NCBI RefSeq assembly: GCF_013409365.1
Contig: NZ_JACCBA010000001.1
Coordinates: 3,968,001-4,032,000, forward strand
Length of the DNA: 64,000 nt
Direction of reading: 5' to 3'
Source: Actinomadura luteofluorescens
GTDB lineage: Bacteria; Actinomycetota; Actinomycetes; Streptosporangiales; Streptosporangiaceae
Shown: positions 8,481 to 16,084 of the stretch, piece after piece
Layout of the letters: each line of letters begins with the position of its first letter
Position numbering within the stretch: position 1 is the first letter of the stretch
Notes under the pieces: model-generated
Seen by the model: only the letters and a program-made list of their open reading frames with translations
What the model was told of the DNA's origin: nothing
Databases searched by the model: none
Program-made: the position numbers and the translations under genes

Positions 8481-9260
8481 CTAAGCAGCGTCCCCGCGAA
8501 CGCGCTGGAGCCTGACCTGACGTTCGGTCTCGGTGAAGCCGAGCGACCGGTAGACGCGAATCGCTTCGGCGGCCGGATCGGCGACGATGACGAGCGTCCC
8601 GGCTCCCCTGCGCATGGCCTCCACCCCTGCGAAGTGGACGAGTGCGGAGGCCAGGCCGCGCCGGCGGAAAGCGGGATGGGTCTCGACATGCTGGTAGCGG
8701 GCGAGCCCCTGGCCGTCGTGGAAGATGCCGAGGCCCGCGCGCATCTCGCCGTCCACGAACGCCCCGAACCAGGTGGCGTCGCCCGCCTCGCACAGCCGCC
8801 GTTCCTCGGCGAGCTTCGCCGCCACGAACGCGGTGTTCTCGGGCGACGCCTCTGACTCGTCGCACGCGTGCCGGAGTCGCGCCGCCTGCTCCCAGTCCGC
8901 TCCGGTCAGCGCGCGCAGGTCGGCTTGCGCCGGAGATGCGGGAGGCAGGAGCGAGGTGGCGGTGAGGACCGTGTCGATCTCGACGGTGATCCCGCGCCGT
9001 TCCCAGTCTGCGCGCGGTCCCGTCTCCCCCTCGGTCCCGTCCACCCCGATCGCCAGGTGGGACGCCTCGGGGAACTCCGCGGCGAACAGATCGGGAGCGG
9101 CCGGAAGCGCGTGGGGAGGGACGAGCACGAAGTTGCCCCACCAGAAGTGCGGGTTGGCGGGCGTCCGGACCACGAGGTGGGACGGATGGTCGATGACGAC
9201 GGAACCGGCCAGCCTGCGAAGCAGCAGATCCGTGCGGAAGGCGAGGGATCGGACGTGCAC
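8481..9260 (-). CDS. GNAT family N-acetyltransferase (two-domain length)
   Basis: 259 residues from GTG 9260. The C-terminal half carries the GNAT signature: HPAFRRRGLASALVHFAGVEA, then DPAAEAIRVYRSLGFTETERQ. The N-terminal half (about 1-130, including NPHFWWGNFVLV) is less conserved but typical of the longer acetyltransferases with a degenerate first domain. The substrate is unknown. Four tandem AACTCCG-type heptamers lie downstream at about 8452-8475, outside the gene. Confidence 0.8.
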   Translation of the reverse strand: MHVRSLAFRTDLLLRRLAGSVVIDHPSHLVVRTPANPHFWWGNFVLVPPHALPAAPDLFAAEFPEASHLAIGVDGTEGETGPRADWERRGITVEIDTVLTATSLLPPASPAQADLRALTGADWEQAARLRHACDESEASPENTAFVAAKLAEERRLCEAGDATWFGAFVDGEMRAGLGIFHDGQGLARYQHVETHPAFRRRGLASALVHFAGVEAMRRGAGTLVIVADPAAEAIRVYRSLGFTETERQVRLQRVRGDAA

Positions 9261-9334
9261 CCGGCGATCCTAGAACGGCACCCCGCCGCACCGGAGACAG
9301 GTGCGTGCGCTTGGCGGATCCGCGCGGGTGGGGG

Positions 9335-10561
9335 TCAGGTTGCGAGGCGGGTGCCGCGGCGCCAGACGGCGCGGGTGTTGAGGGTGTCGGAGATGGTGGT
9401 GGTGGGGTCGCCGTCGACCAGCAGGAGGTCGGCACGCAGTCCCTCGGTGATGCGTCCGCGGTCATCGAGGGCGAAATGGCGGGCGGGGACGGAGGTGGCC
9501 GCGCGCAGGGCCTGGACGGGGTCGAGTCCGGCGCGGACCAGGTACTGCAGTTCGTGGTGGACGCTCGCACCGTGGGCGATCCCGCCCAGGAACGGCAGGG
9601 GCATGGCGGCATCGGTGCCCGCCAGCAGGTCCACGCCCGCGTCGCTGAGGGCCTTGACGGTGGCCAGGACGTCGTCGATCTCGCCCTGGGGGTAGTGGCC
9701 GTAGCTGGAGCGCAGCGTCGTGTCCCAGGCGGCGTCCAGGCGGGAGGCGACGCGGGGGTCGTCGGCGAGATCGCCGCCGGTGATCCCCATCATGGAGGCG
9801 TTCAGGACGACACAGGGGACGACGAACACCCCGGAGTCCCTGACCATCTCGATGATCTCGTCGGTGTGGGGCCGGTCCATGAACAGGTGGGCCAGGCCGT
9901 CGATGCCCGCCTCGACGGCCATGCGGGTGGCGTCCACGGTCAGGGTGTGGGCGACGGTGAGCATGCCGTGCCTCCTGGCCTCGGCGACGCCCGCGTTCAG
10001 GGTGGCCTGGTCGAGCATCGGAAGGCCGGGGTGCCCTTCGACGCTGCCGTCGTCGACCATGAACTTGATGTAGTCCGAGCCGCGTTCGATCAGCTGCGGG
10101 ATGAACGCGACGGCTTCCTCGGGCGTGGTGGAGAACGGGATGAGCGGCGGCTGCCCGGCCGGCTTCACGCCCGGGGGCGGCCCGGGGCGGAAGCCCTCCG
10201 GGAACAGCTCGCTGGGGTGGCCGCCCGGCGGGGTGATGCCGAACCCGGCGGAACGCACGTCGGCGAGGGTGTCGTCCTCGCTGATGTCCCCGCGGTTGCC
10301 GCGCGTGTGGAGGCCCTGCATCTCCAGCTCGGTCGTCACGCCGAACCGCAGCGCGAGGGCGAGCGACTCCCGGCCGGTGTGGACGTGGGCGTCGATCAGG
10401 CCCGGCAGGAGCGTAGCCCCGCTGCCGTCGACGATCTCAGCGTTCTCTGGGACGTCACCGCCGATGCGGGCGATCCGCCCGTCCTCGACGAGCACGGTGG
10501 TCACGCCCAGGGTCTTCTCACCGTCGAAGACCTGGGCACCGGTGATAGCGGTCATGGACAT
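9335..10561 (-). CDS. Metal-dependent amidohydrolase family protein
   Basis: About 408 residues with the amidohydrolase barrel motifs LPGLIDAHVHTGRESL (metal-binding HxH), YIKFMVDDGS (position of the bridging Lys), VAHTLTVDATRMAVEAGIDGLAHLF (metal His residues) and LLAGTDAA (catalytic Asp). It is of the imidazolonepropionase/Xaa-Pro dipeptidase-like group and hydrolyses an unidentified amide or cyclic substrate in the cytoplasm. ATG 10561 has GAGG six bases upstream. It is divergent from a MarR regulator across an operator-like region, so it is probably under that regulator. Confidence 0.88.
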   Translation of the reverse strand: MSMTAITGAQVFDGEKTLGVTTVLVEDGRIARIGGDVPENAEIVDGSGATLLPGLIDAHVHTGRESLALALRFGVTTELEMQGLHTRGNRGDISEDDTLADVRSAGFGITPPGGHPSELFPEGFRPGPPPGVKPAGQPPLIPFSTTPEEAVAFIPQLIERGSDYIKFMVDDGSVEGHPGLPMLDQATLNAGVAEARRHGMLTVAHTLTVDATRMAVEAGIDGLAHLFMDRPHTDEIIEMVRDSGVFVVPCVVLNASMMGITGGDLADDPRVASRLDAAWDTTLRSSYGHYPQGEIDDVLATVKALSDAGVDLLAGTDAAMPLPFLGGIAHGASVHHELQYLVRAGLDPVQALRAATSVPARHFALDDRGRITEGLRADLLLVDGDPTTTISDTLNTRAVWRRGTRLAT

Positions 10562-10602
10562 GGCTTGCCTCGTTCCTGGACTGCGACCTGATACCACCCA
10601 AA

Positions 10603-10648
10603 TGTATAGCACCTGCTATGCAAATGCATCGCGTCATGTATATGCATT
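10603..10648. promoter_or_regulatory. Divergent operator region, amidohydrolase/MarR
   Basis: Two inverted repeats sit between the divergent starts: TGTATAGCA/TGCTATGCA (10603-10622, one mismatch, 2-base spacer) and AATGCAT/ATGCATT (10623-10629 with 10642-10648, perfect). The region is AT-rich against a GC-rich background. It is the likely binding site of the adjacent MarR protein. Confidence 0.55.
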
Positions 10649-10674
10649 CGACAGTGACTCCGTAGGATGGCCGC

Positions 10675-11169
10675 ATGGACGACTCCCCACGGGACCCGGG
10701 AACCGACGGCGGCGCCCTCCTCGACCAGGTCGGGCCCGCACTGTCGCAGCTGCGGCGGCGCACCTCCGGCGGGCGAGGGGATCTCACGCGCAACCTCGTC
10801 CTGAACGTGGTCGCGAACGCGCCCGGAGAGATGACGGTCGGCGGACTCGCCGCCGAGATGGGGGTCACCCAGCCCGTCGCCAGCCGCACCGTCGCCGCCT
10901 GCATCGCCGACGGGCTCCTGCGGCGAGCCGCGTCCCAGGCGGACAGCCGGCGCACCGTCCTGGAACTCACGGACGCCGGAGAGACCGAGCGCCGTCGCTT
11001 CGCCTCCGCGCAGCGCGAGACCTTCGAGGACATCACGGCGGCGTGGGATCCGGCCGAACGCATCCAGTTCGCCCGGTTCCTGGTCCGCTACAGCGAGGAC
11101 GCCGGCGCCTGGTCCGCCCGGCGACGCCACCGCGGCCAGGACGGCGCGAGCGCCCGTTCGGACGACTGA
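10675..11169 (+). CDS. MarR family transcriptional regulator
   Basis: 164 residues with the winged helix-turn-helix of MarR proteins (MTVGGLAAEMGVTQPVASRTVAACIADGLL, then the wing RRAASQADSRRTVLELTDAG) and flanking helices for dimerisation. It is transcribed away from the amidohydrolase gene, the usual arrangement for a ligand-responsive repressor controlling its neighbour. The palindromes at 10603-10648 are its likely targets. The ligand is unknown. Confidence 0.88.
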   Translation: MDDSPRDPGTDGGALLDQVGPALSQLRRRTSGGRGDLTRNLVLNVVANAPGEMTVGGLAAEMGVTQPVASRTVAACIADGLLRRAASQADSRRTVLELTDAGETERRRFASAQRETFEDITAAWDPAERIQFARFLVRYSEDAGAWSARRRHRGQDGASARSDD

Positions 11170-11214
11170 CCGTCCCGCGACGGCGGAGGCCGCCCCCGGA
11201 GAGGCCGCGGGGCG

Positions 11215-12213
11215 TCAGCGGGGGACGGTGACGACGATCTTGCCGATCTGGGTGTTCGACTCCAGGTGGCGGTGGGCGTCGGCCATCTCGGACAAGGGGA
11301 ACGTACGGTCGATCACGGGTCGGAACGCGCCGGAGCGCAGGCCGGAGGTCACGAAGGCGGCGGCGCGGCGGAGGCGCTCGGGGTCCCTTGCCGTCTCCAG
11401 CATCGTGTACGTGCGCATGTTCAGCGCCGGCATGCCGAGGTCGATGCCCGGATAGGGGGTCGGCTCGCCGCTCAGCGCCCCGTACACCAGGAGCGTCCCG
11501 CCGGGCGCGACGAGCCTGGCGAGGTCCGTCACGCCCGGGCCCGCGACGGCGTCGAAGACGAACTCGGCGCCCCGGCCCCCGGTCGCCGCGAGCACCCGTC
11601 CGGCCACGTCGTCCGACCCGGTGACGATCACTTCGGCCGCGCCCTCCTTGAGCAGCGCCTCCTTCTTCGCGGCGGTGCGGGTCAGAGCGATCGGCGTCGC
11701 CCCGATGCGGTCGGCGACATGGATGGCGGCCAGCCCCACGCTGCTGGACGCCGCGTTCAGCACGACCGTGTCGCCCGGCCGCATCCCGCCGACCTCGACC
11801 AGCGCGCCATAGGCCGTCAGGTACGGCATCCACACCGCGGCGCCCTCGATCGCGCCGAGTCCCTCGGGACGGGGCAGCACCGACGCGGCGGGCACGATCG
11901 CCCGCTCGGCGTAGATCCCGTACTCGTTCTGCGAGAACCCGGGGACCGTGCTGACCGGCTGCCCTGGCAGGAACGCGGTGACGCCCTCGCCGACCGCCTC
12001 CACCACGCCCGCGGCCTCGGTGCCCAGCCTGGCCGGGAAGGCCTTCACCGGCTCGATGTAGTTCCCCGTCCGGAACAGCACCTCGGCCCTGTTGAGACCG
12101 ATCGCCTCCACACGGATGCGCAGCTCGCCAGGGCCCGGATCACCGACCTCCACGTCTTCGAGTCTCATCACCTCGGGGCCGCCGAGCTCGTGGAACATCA
12201 CCGTCTTGGCCAT
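11215..12213 (-). CDS. Medium-chain dehydrogenase/reductase, quinone-oxidoreductase type
   Basis: 332 residues. The N-terminal GroES-like domain includes GLNRAEVLFRTGNY and RLGTEAAGVVEAVGEGV. The Rossmann domain is seen at VVLNAASSSVGLAAIHVADR, and the family-typical end is HLESNTQIGKIVV. The zinc-ligand cysteines of alcohol dehydrogenases are absent, so a zinc-free NADPH quinone reductase or enoyl-reductase activity is likely. ATG 12213 is preceded by GAGGAAGG. It is divergent from an ArsR regulator sharing a nested palindrome, so it is probably repressed by it. Confidence 0.9.
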   Translation of the reverse strand: MAKTVMFHELGGPEVMRLEDVEVGDPGPGELRIRVEAIGLNRAEVLFRTGNYIEPVKAFPARLGTEAAGVVEAVGEGVTAFLPGQPVSTVPGFSQNEYGIYAERAIVPAASVLPRPEGLGAIEGAAVWMPYLTAYGALVEVGGMRPGDTVVLNAASSSVGLAAIHVADRIGATPIALTRTAAKKEALLKEGAAEVIVTGSDDVAGRVLAATGGRGAEFVFDAVAGPGVTDLARLVAPGGTLLVYGALSGEPTPYPGIDLGMPALNMRTYTMLETARDPERLRRAAAFVTSGLRSGAFRPVIDRTFPLSEMADAHRHLESNTQIGKIVVTVPR

Positions 12214-12257
12214 CGCGCAGGACCTTCCTCGTAGCAGGTCGGTCCACTGAACCCCTA

Positions 12258-12294
12258 AGTACGATGGCTGTCAAACTTTGATGATTGTCGTACT
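12258..12294. promoter_or_regulatory. Nested palindromic operator between oxidoreductase and ArsR genes
   Basis: Two perfect inverted repeats share one centre at 12276: inner TCAAA-C-TTTGA (12271-12281) and outer AGTACGA/TCGTACT (12258-12264 and 12288-12294). The outer arm touches the ATG at 12295, so binding would also block expression of the regulator itself. Confidence 0.65.
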
Positions 12295-12627
12295 ATGGCC
12301 GCCATGGAGGCCGACCGCATCCCGGCGCACCCCGACGTCCGGACGATCCCGTTGCAGCAGATCCTTGAGGCACTGGTCGATCCGGTGCGGCGGAGCATCG
12401 TCACGAAGCTCCACGAGGCCTCCGGCGACATCCGCTGCGGGGCCTTCGACCTGCCCGTGAGCAACTCCACGGCCACGCACCACTTCCGGATCCTTCGCGA
12501 GGCCGGGCTCATCCGGCAGTACTACGTCGGCACGTCGCGGATGAACGCCCTCCGGCGCGACGAGGTCGGCGAGGTCTTCCCGGGCCTGGTGGACGCCATC
12601 GTCACCGCCGACCGGCCGGAGCGGTGA
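12295..12627 (+). CDS. ArsR/SmtB-type winged-helix regulator
   Basis: 110 residues. The HTH is LQQILEALVDPVRRSIVTKLHEA, followed by the recognition part VSNSTATHHFRILREAGLI and a wing with QYYVGTSRMNALRRDEV. There are no metal-binding cysteine pairs beyond one Cys in IRCGAF, so sensing may be by another route. ATG 12295 or 12304 can start it; the former abuts the operator and could be leaderless. It is probably an autorepressor that also represses the divergent oxidoreductase. Confidence 0.88.
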   Translation: MAAMEADRIPAHPDVRTIPLQQILEALVDPVRRSIVTKLHEASGDIRCGAFDLPVSNSTATHHFRILREAGLIRQYYVGTSRMNALRRDEVGEVFPGLVDAIVTADRPER

Positions 12628-12641
12628 TCCGCTCCGGCCGG
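12612..12641. terminator. Strong bidirectional terminator hairpin
   Basis: A perfect 13-bp stem (12612-12624 with 12629-12641) and a TGAT loop overlap the end of the ArsR gene, placing its stop codon in the loop. The convergent VOC gene ends at 12668. Confidence 0.75.
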
Positions 12642-12667
12642 GCGTCGGCGATCAGGGCCGGCGCAGG

Positions 12668-13030
12668 TCAGTCGCCTGCCGCGATGCAGAACGGGTGGCC
12701 CTCCGGGTCCATGAGGACGGTCCATTCGCCCGCGCCGGGCTGGGTGTCGGGGCGGGTCGCGCCGAGGGCGAGCAGTTCCTTCACCGCGACTTCGACGTCC
12801 GCGACGGTGAAGTCCAGGTGCGCGTGCTTGGCGGGCCCTGGCCACACGGGGGGCTGGTAGCCCTCGATCCGCTGGAGCGCCAGTTGCGGCCCGGAGCCGT
12901 TGCCGAGGTAGACGACGTCGTCGTCGCCGTAGCTGACCTCCCACCCGGTGGCCTTCCGGTAGAACTCGGCCAGCGCGGTGTGGTCGGCGCAGTCGATGAT
13001 GACCGCGCCAAGGGCGTTGAGGACGGACAT
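12668..13030 (-). CDS. VOC (glyoxalase/bleomycin-resistance-like) family protein
   Basis: 120 residues, the usual length for a single-chain VOC protein with two beta-alpha-beta-beta-beta units (VIIDCADHTALAEFYRKATGWEV and HAHLDFTVADVEVAVKELLALGA, ending DPEGHPFCIAAG). His, Glu and Asp positions typical of metal-binding VOC proteins are partly present. The start at 13030 is chosen because residues upstream in the open frame lack family similarity. Substrate unknown. Confidence 0.85.
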   Translation of the reverse strand: MSVLNALGAVIIDCADHTALAEFYRKATGWEVSYGDDDVVYLGNGSGPQLALQRIEGYQPPVWPGPAKHAHLDFTVADVEVAVKELLALGATRPDTQPGAGEWTVLMDPEGHPFCIAAGD

Positions 13031-13177
13031 GGGAAACCCCCTGCTGACGAACATGGCTGGAACGAGCGCGGGGCCGCCGTGGCGCCCCGCGTGCGACCAG
13101 CCTGCTAGCACGGGCACGTCCCGGGCTTGAAGAAATTTGTGCTCGGTCACCCCGGCCGGACGTCCGGCGAGAGTGGG

Positions 13178-13918
13178 TCAGAGATCGGGGACGAGGGCCG
13201 CGGCCAGGAAGCTTCCGTTGTGGAAGCGGGTGTAGGTGACGACCTCTCCCGCGGGGACGACGCGGGCGAACGGGACCTCAGTGGGATACCCGGCGGTCCG
13301 CAGGTCGGCCAGGAAGGCGTCGTCCGGGAGGCCGGAGGCTATCTCCGCCACCAGCGCGTCGTCGGACGTTCGAGCCTCGACGACCGGCATGGGCTCGACG
13401 ACGTCCGAGGGGTGGCGGGAAAGGGAGCCCTCGGCGCCGTAGAGCCACTCGGAGAACGCGCGGCGCAGATCGGTTCCCTGTTGCGCCGTCTCCAGGGCGA
13501 GGCGCGTTCCCGTGACCACGTTGTCGACCCAGGTCAGGACGTCTGGGGCGACCATGCGGGCGTAGGGCTCCTCCCAGAAGCTGAAGACGCGGCCCCACGC
13601 GCCGCTCTCAGGATCGACGTCCACGTAGTACGTCGTCGCGGAGCCGTCGCTGTGGAGGATCCAGCTCGCGGACTCGTCCTGCAGCGGCCAGTACTCGTTG
13701 ACCACCGGCTCATGGTTGTCGGGGAGGTTGAAGTCGAAGACGTGCGGATGCCCGCCGACGGTGAAACCGGAGGTCCGTTCCAGGAACGCGCGGAAGTCGT
13801 CGGGCACCCTCATCGTCCACGAGGAGATCTCCTCGCCGCTCACCGGCGGCGCGAGCTCGACGCGTCCGCCTGAATCCGCCGCGAGCGCTTCCAACCGGGC
13901 GATGACCTCGTCCACCAT
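13178..13918 (-). CDS. SMI1/KNR4 (SUKH) family protein
   Basis: 246 residues. The N-terminal half has the SUKH pattern MRVPDDFRAFLERTSGFTVGG, a central strand-rich region and SFWEEPYARMVAPDVLTWVDNVV. SUKH proteins include immunity factors against contact-dependent toxins as well as cellular regulators. No toxin gene or secretion signal is found nearby, so the role here is open. It stands alone between convergent and divergent neighbours. Confidence 0.8.
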   Translation of the reverse strand: MVDEVIARLEALAADSGGRVELAPPVSGEEISSWTMRVPDDFRAFLERTSGFTVGGHPHVFDFNLPDNHEPVVNEYWPLQDESASWILHSDGSATTYYVDVDPESGAWGRVFSFWEEPYARMVAPDVLTWVDNVVTGTRLALETAQQGTDLRRAFSEWLYGAEGSLSRHPSDVVEPMPVVEARTSDDALVAEIASGLPDDAFLADLRTAGYPTEVPFARVVPAGEVVTYTRFHNGSFLAAALVPDL

Positions 13919-14168
13919 CTGGCCCCCACTTCCCCGTTCGTGTGCCCGAATTCAAGCACCGGCGGCGGACGCAATCCACCGATCGGTGGATCGGAGGTCG
14001 GCTCATCGGGTGCCCAGGGACGGCCGGGCGGCCGATTCGGCGACGACGTCCCGTCCGGGACCGCGCGGCGGCGGTCGCGGCGGCCTACGAGCGCGGCCTC
14101 CTCGGCTGAGCGATATGGACCTGTTCGCGGGGGAGGTGCGAAACCGGGTGGTTCACTAGGATGCTCGC

Positions 14169-15386
14169 GTGCGCGAAGATCAAGAGGTCCCGGACGACGG
14201 CGTGCTGACGGCGCCGATCCGGATGCCGGGCGGCGCTCCGGTGGCCGCGGACGAGCCCGCGCAGCGCGCCGCGAGCACCGTCCCCGCGCCGGTCCGCGCG
14301 TTCGGGCAGGACGTGGAGCGGCTGGCCGGGCTGGTCGCCCAGCTCGTCGAGAGCGCGGGCGTGCTGGGCGTGCGGCTGGACGGCGAGGTCAGCGACGTGC
14401 TGGCCGGCGCGGAGAAGGCGTTCGCCGAGGCGCGGGACGCGCGGCGGGAGGCCGCCCAGGCGGACGTCCTGGCGAGCGAGGCCGAGGCCCGCGCCGAGGC
14501 CGCCCGCCTGGAGGCCGTGGCGGCGCAGGAAGAGCTGGTCGAGGGGCTCGCCGCCGCCCAGGCCAGCATCATCGCGGCCCAGGAGAGCGAGGCCAACGCG
14601 TGGAAGGAGGCCGGCGCCCACCAGCAGGCCCGTGCCACGTCCGCCAACGAGGCCGCGCACGCCGAGGGGCTCCGCAAGCGCGCCGAGGCGGCGTGGAGCA
14701 CCGAGCACCAGGCGCGCAACGACGCCGAGCGCGAACGCGACGCCCTGGCCGCGCGGCTGAGCAACGACCAGGCCTCGCTGGCCGCGGCCAAGAGCGACCT
14801 GTCGGACGTGCGGGCCGAACTGGCGGACGTGCGGGCCGAGTTGTCGGAGGCGCGCGCCAAGCTGGAGGCCGCGTCCGAGACGGAGCGGCGGCTGCGCGCG
14901 GAGCTGAGCGTCGTGCAGGGCGAGGTAGCGGGGCTGAGCGTGGAGCGCGACGCCGCGACGGCGCGGGCCGCCGACCTGGCCGCGCGCGCCGAGCGCGCCG
15001 AGCAGCTCGCCGACACGGCCGACGCCCGGATCGACGGCGAGCGCGCGCGGGCCGACCGGGCCGAGGAGCGCGCGGACGCCGCCGAGATCCGCATCGAGCG
15101 CGACGCCGCGACCGTGCGGGCGCTGCAGGACACGCTCCGCGCGGCGCTCGACCTCCCGTCCATGGAGGATCTCGACGACGGCCGCGGCGTCCGGATCGGC
15201 GACGTGGGCGCGGTCACCGTCCAGCCGGGCGGCCTGGTCGGCGTCGACCAGGTCCCGGAGCTGATGGACGGCGAGCTGGCCGGACGGTTCGCCCGCGCGA
15301 TCCTGGCCGTCCGCGTCCACCAGGCGACCCGCCGCGCGATCGACGACCCCCCGGCCGAGCCCGAGGAAGCCCGGCCCGAGGAGTAG
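14169..15386 (+). CDS. Long coiled-coil protein of unknown function
   Basis: 405 residues. After about 70 residues the chain is one long Ala/Glu/Arg-rich heptad-like coiled coil (roughly residues 75-330), with repeated AELADVRAELSEARAKLE-type stretches, followed by a short acidic globular tail. It resembles actinomycete DivIVA- or KfrA-like cytoskeletal proteins in composition but lacks a recognisable N-terminal domain of either. The plus strand is preferred over an equally long opposite frame because its codons show consistent G/C in third position. GTG 14169 follows AGGATG. Confidence 0.65.
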   Translation: MREDQEVPDDGVLTAPIRMPGGAPVAADEPAQRAASTVPAPVRAFGQDVERLAGLVAQLVESAGVLGVRLDGEVSDVLAGAEKAFAEARDARREAAQADVLASEAEARAEAARLEAVAAQEELVEGLAAAQASIIAAQESEANAWKEAGAHQQARATSANEAAHAEGLRKRAEAAWSTEHQARNDAERERDALAARLSNDQASLAAAKSDLSDVRAELADVRAELSEARAKLEAASETERRLRAELSVVQGEVAGLSVERDAATARAADLAARAERAEQLADTADARIDGERARADRAEERADAAEIRIERDAATVRALQDTLRAALDLPSMEDLDDGRGVRIGDVGAVTVQPGGLVGVDQVPELMDGELAGRFARAILAVRVHQATRRAIDDPPAEPEEARPEE

Positions 15387-15445
15387 CCCTCCGGCACGCC
15401 GCGATCCGCAGGCCAAGGGCCCGAGTCCGCGAGGACCCGGCGCGG

Positions 15446-16084
15446 TCAGGCCTTGCCGGGCCGGCCGGAGGCCCTGCTCTTGAGCGGCAGCTCCACAAGG
15501 CGGACGCAGAGCATCGTCACGGCGAGACCGGCCAGGCTCTCCACCAGAAGGTGGGTGAGTACCGGAGCGGCGCCGTACGGCCCTACATGGAACGGGGCCA
15601 CGCGGATGAGGAGCGGCAGGCCCGCCAGGGCCAGGAGCGCGCAGGTTCGGCGGCCCTGGCCGGACCTCGACAGGGCGGCGCAGGCGAGCACGGCGACGAC
15701 CAGAACGGCCACGAGCTGGAGGCGGCTCCACATCTGCGCGAAGCGGTAGAACCGATCGGGGTCATCCATCTGACCAGGTACGCCGAGGTCGCCTTGGAGG
15801 AGGAGGCTGAACAGCGGCTGCGACGAGAGCGCGACGAGGACGCCCGCCATGGCCGCGGCTCCGGCGACGCGTGCGCGGCCGAGCAGGCGGGCGCCGTGCC
15901 GGGGGCCGGGGGACGCGACCAGCGACGCGGTGGCCAGCAGCGCGAGCAGCAGCGGGACGCCCGCCACGGAGGACGCCACGAACGCGTACGGGGCTTCCGG
16001 GAAGTTCGTGCCCCAGACCGCGAGGACGATCTGCGCGGCGGTCACCGCGCAGGCGGCGGTGGCGGCGTGGCGGGAACACGTCAC
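15446..16084 (-). CDS. Multi-pass membrane protein coupled to the GMC oxidoreductase
   Basis: 212 residues with about five to six hydrophobic helices: AQIVLAVWG, AGVPLLLALLATASLVA, AGVLVALSSQPLFSLLL, LVAVLVVAVLACAALS, LLALAGLPLLIRVAPF, and a last helix around ESLAGLAVTMLCVRL. It starts with GTG 16084, whose last two bases and the next A are the TGA stop of the oxidoreductase gene (GTGA overlap), so the two are translationally coupled. The role may be as a membrane partner or quinone-linked subunit of the flavoprotein, but no family was recognised. Confidence 0.7.
   Translation of the reverse strand: MTCSRHAATAACAVTAAQIVLAVWGTNFPEAPYAFVASSVAGVPLLLALLATASLVASPGPRHGARLLGRARVAGAAAMAGVLVALSSQPLFSLLLQGDLGVPGQMDDPDRFYRFAQMWSRLQLVAVLVVAVLACAALSRSGQGRRTCALLALAGLPLLIRVAPFHVGPYGAAPVLTHLLVESLAGLAVTMLCVRLVELPLKSRASGRPGKA

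Noticed and set aside
11170..11214. Possible terminator between MarR and oxidoreductase genes
   Set aside because: Only a 5-bp GGCGG/CCGCC stem could be drawn, too weak to annotate.
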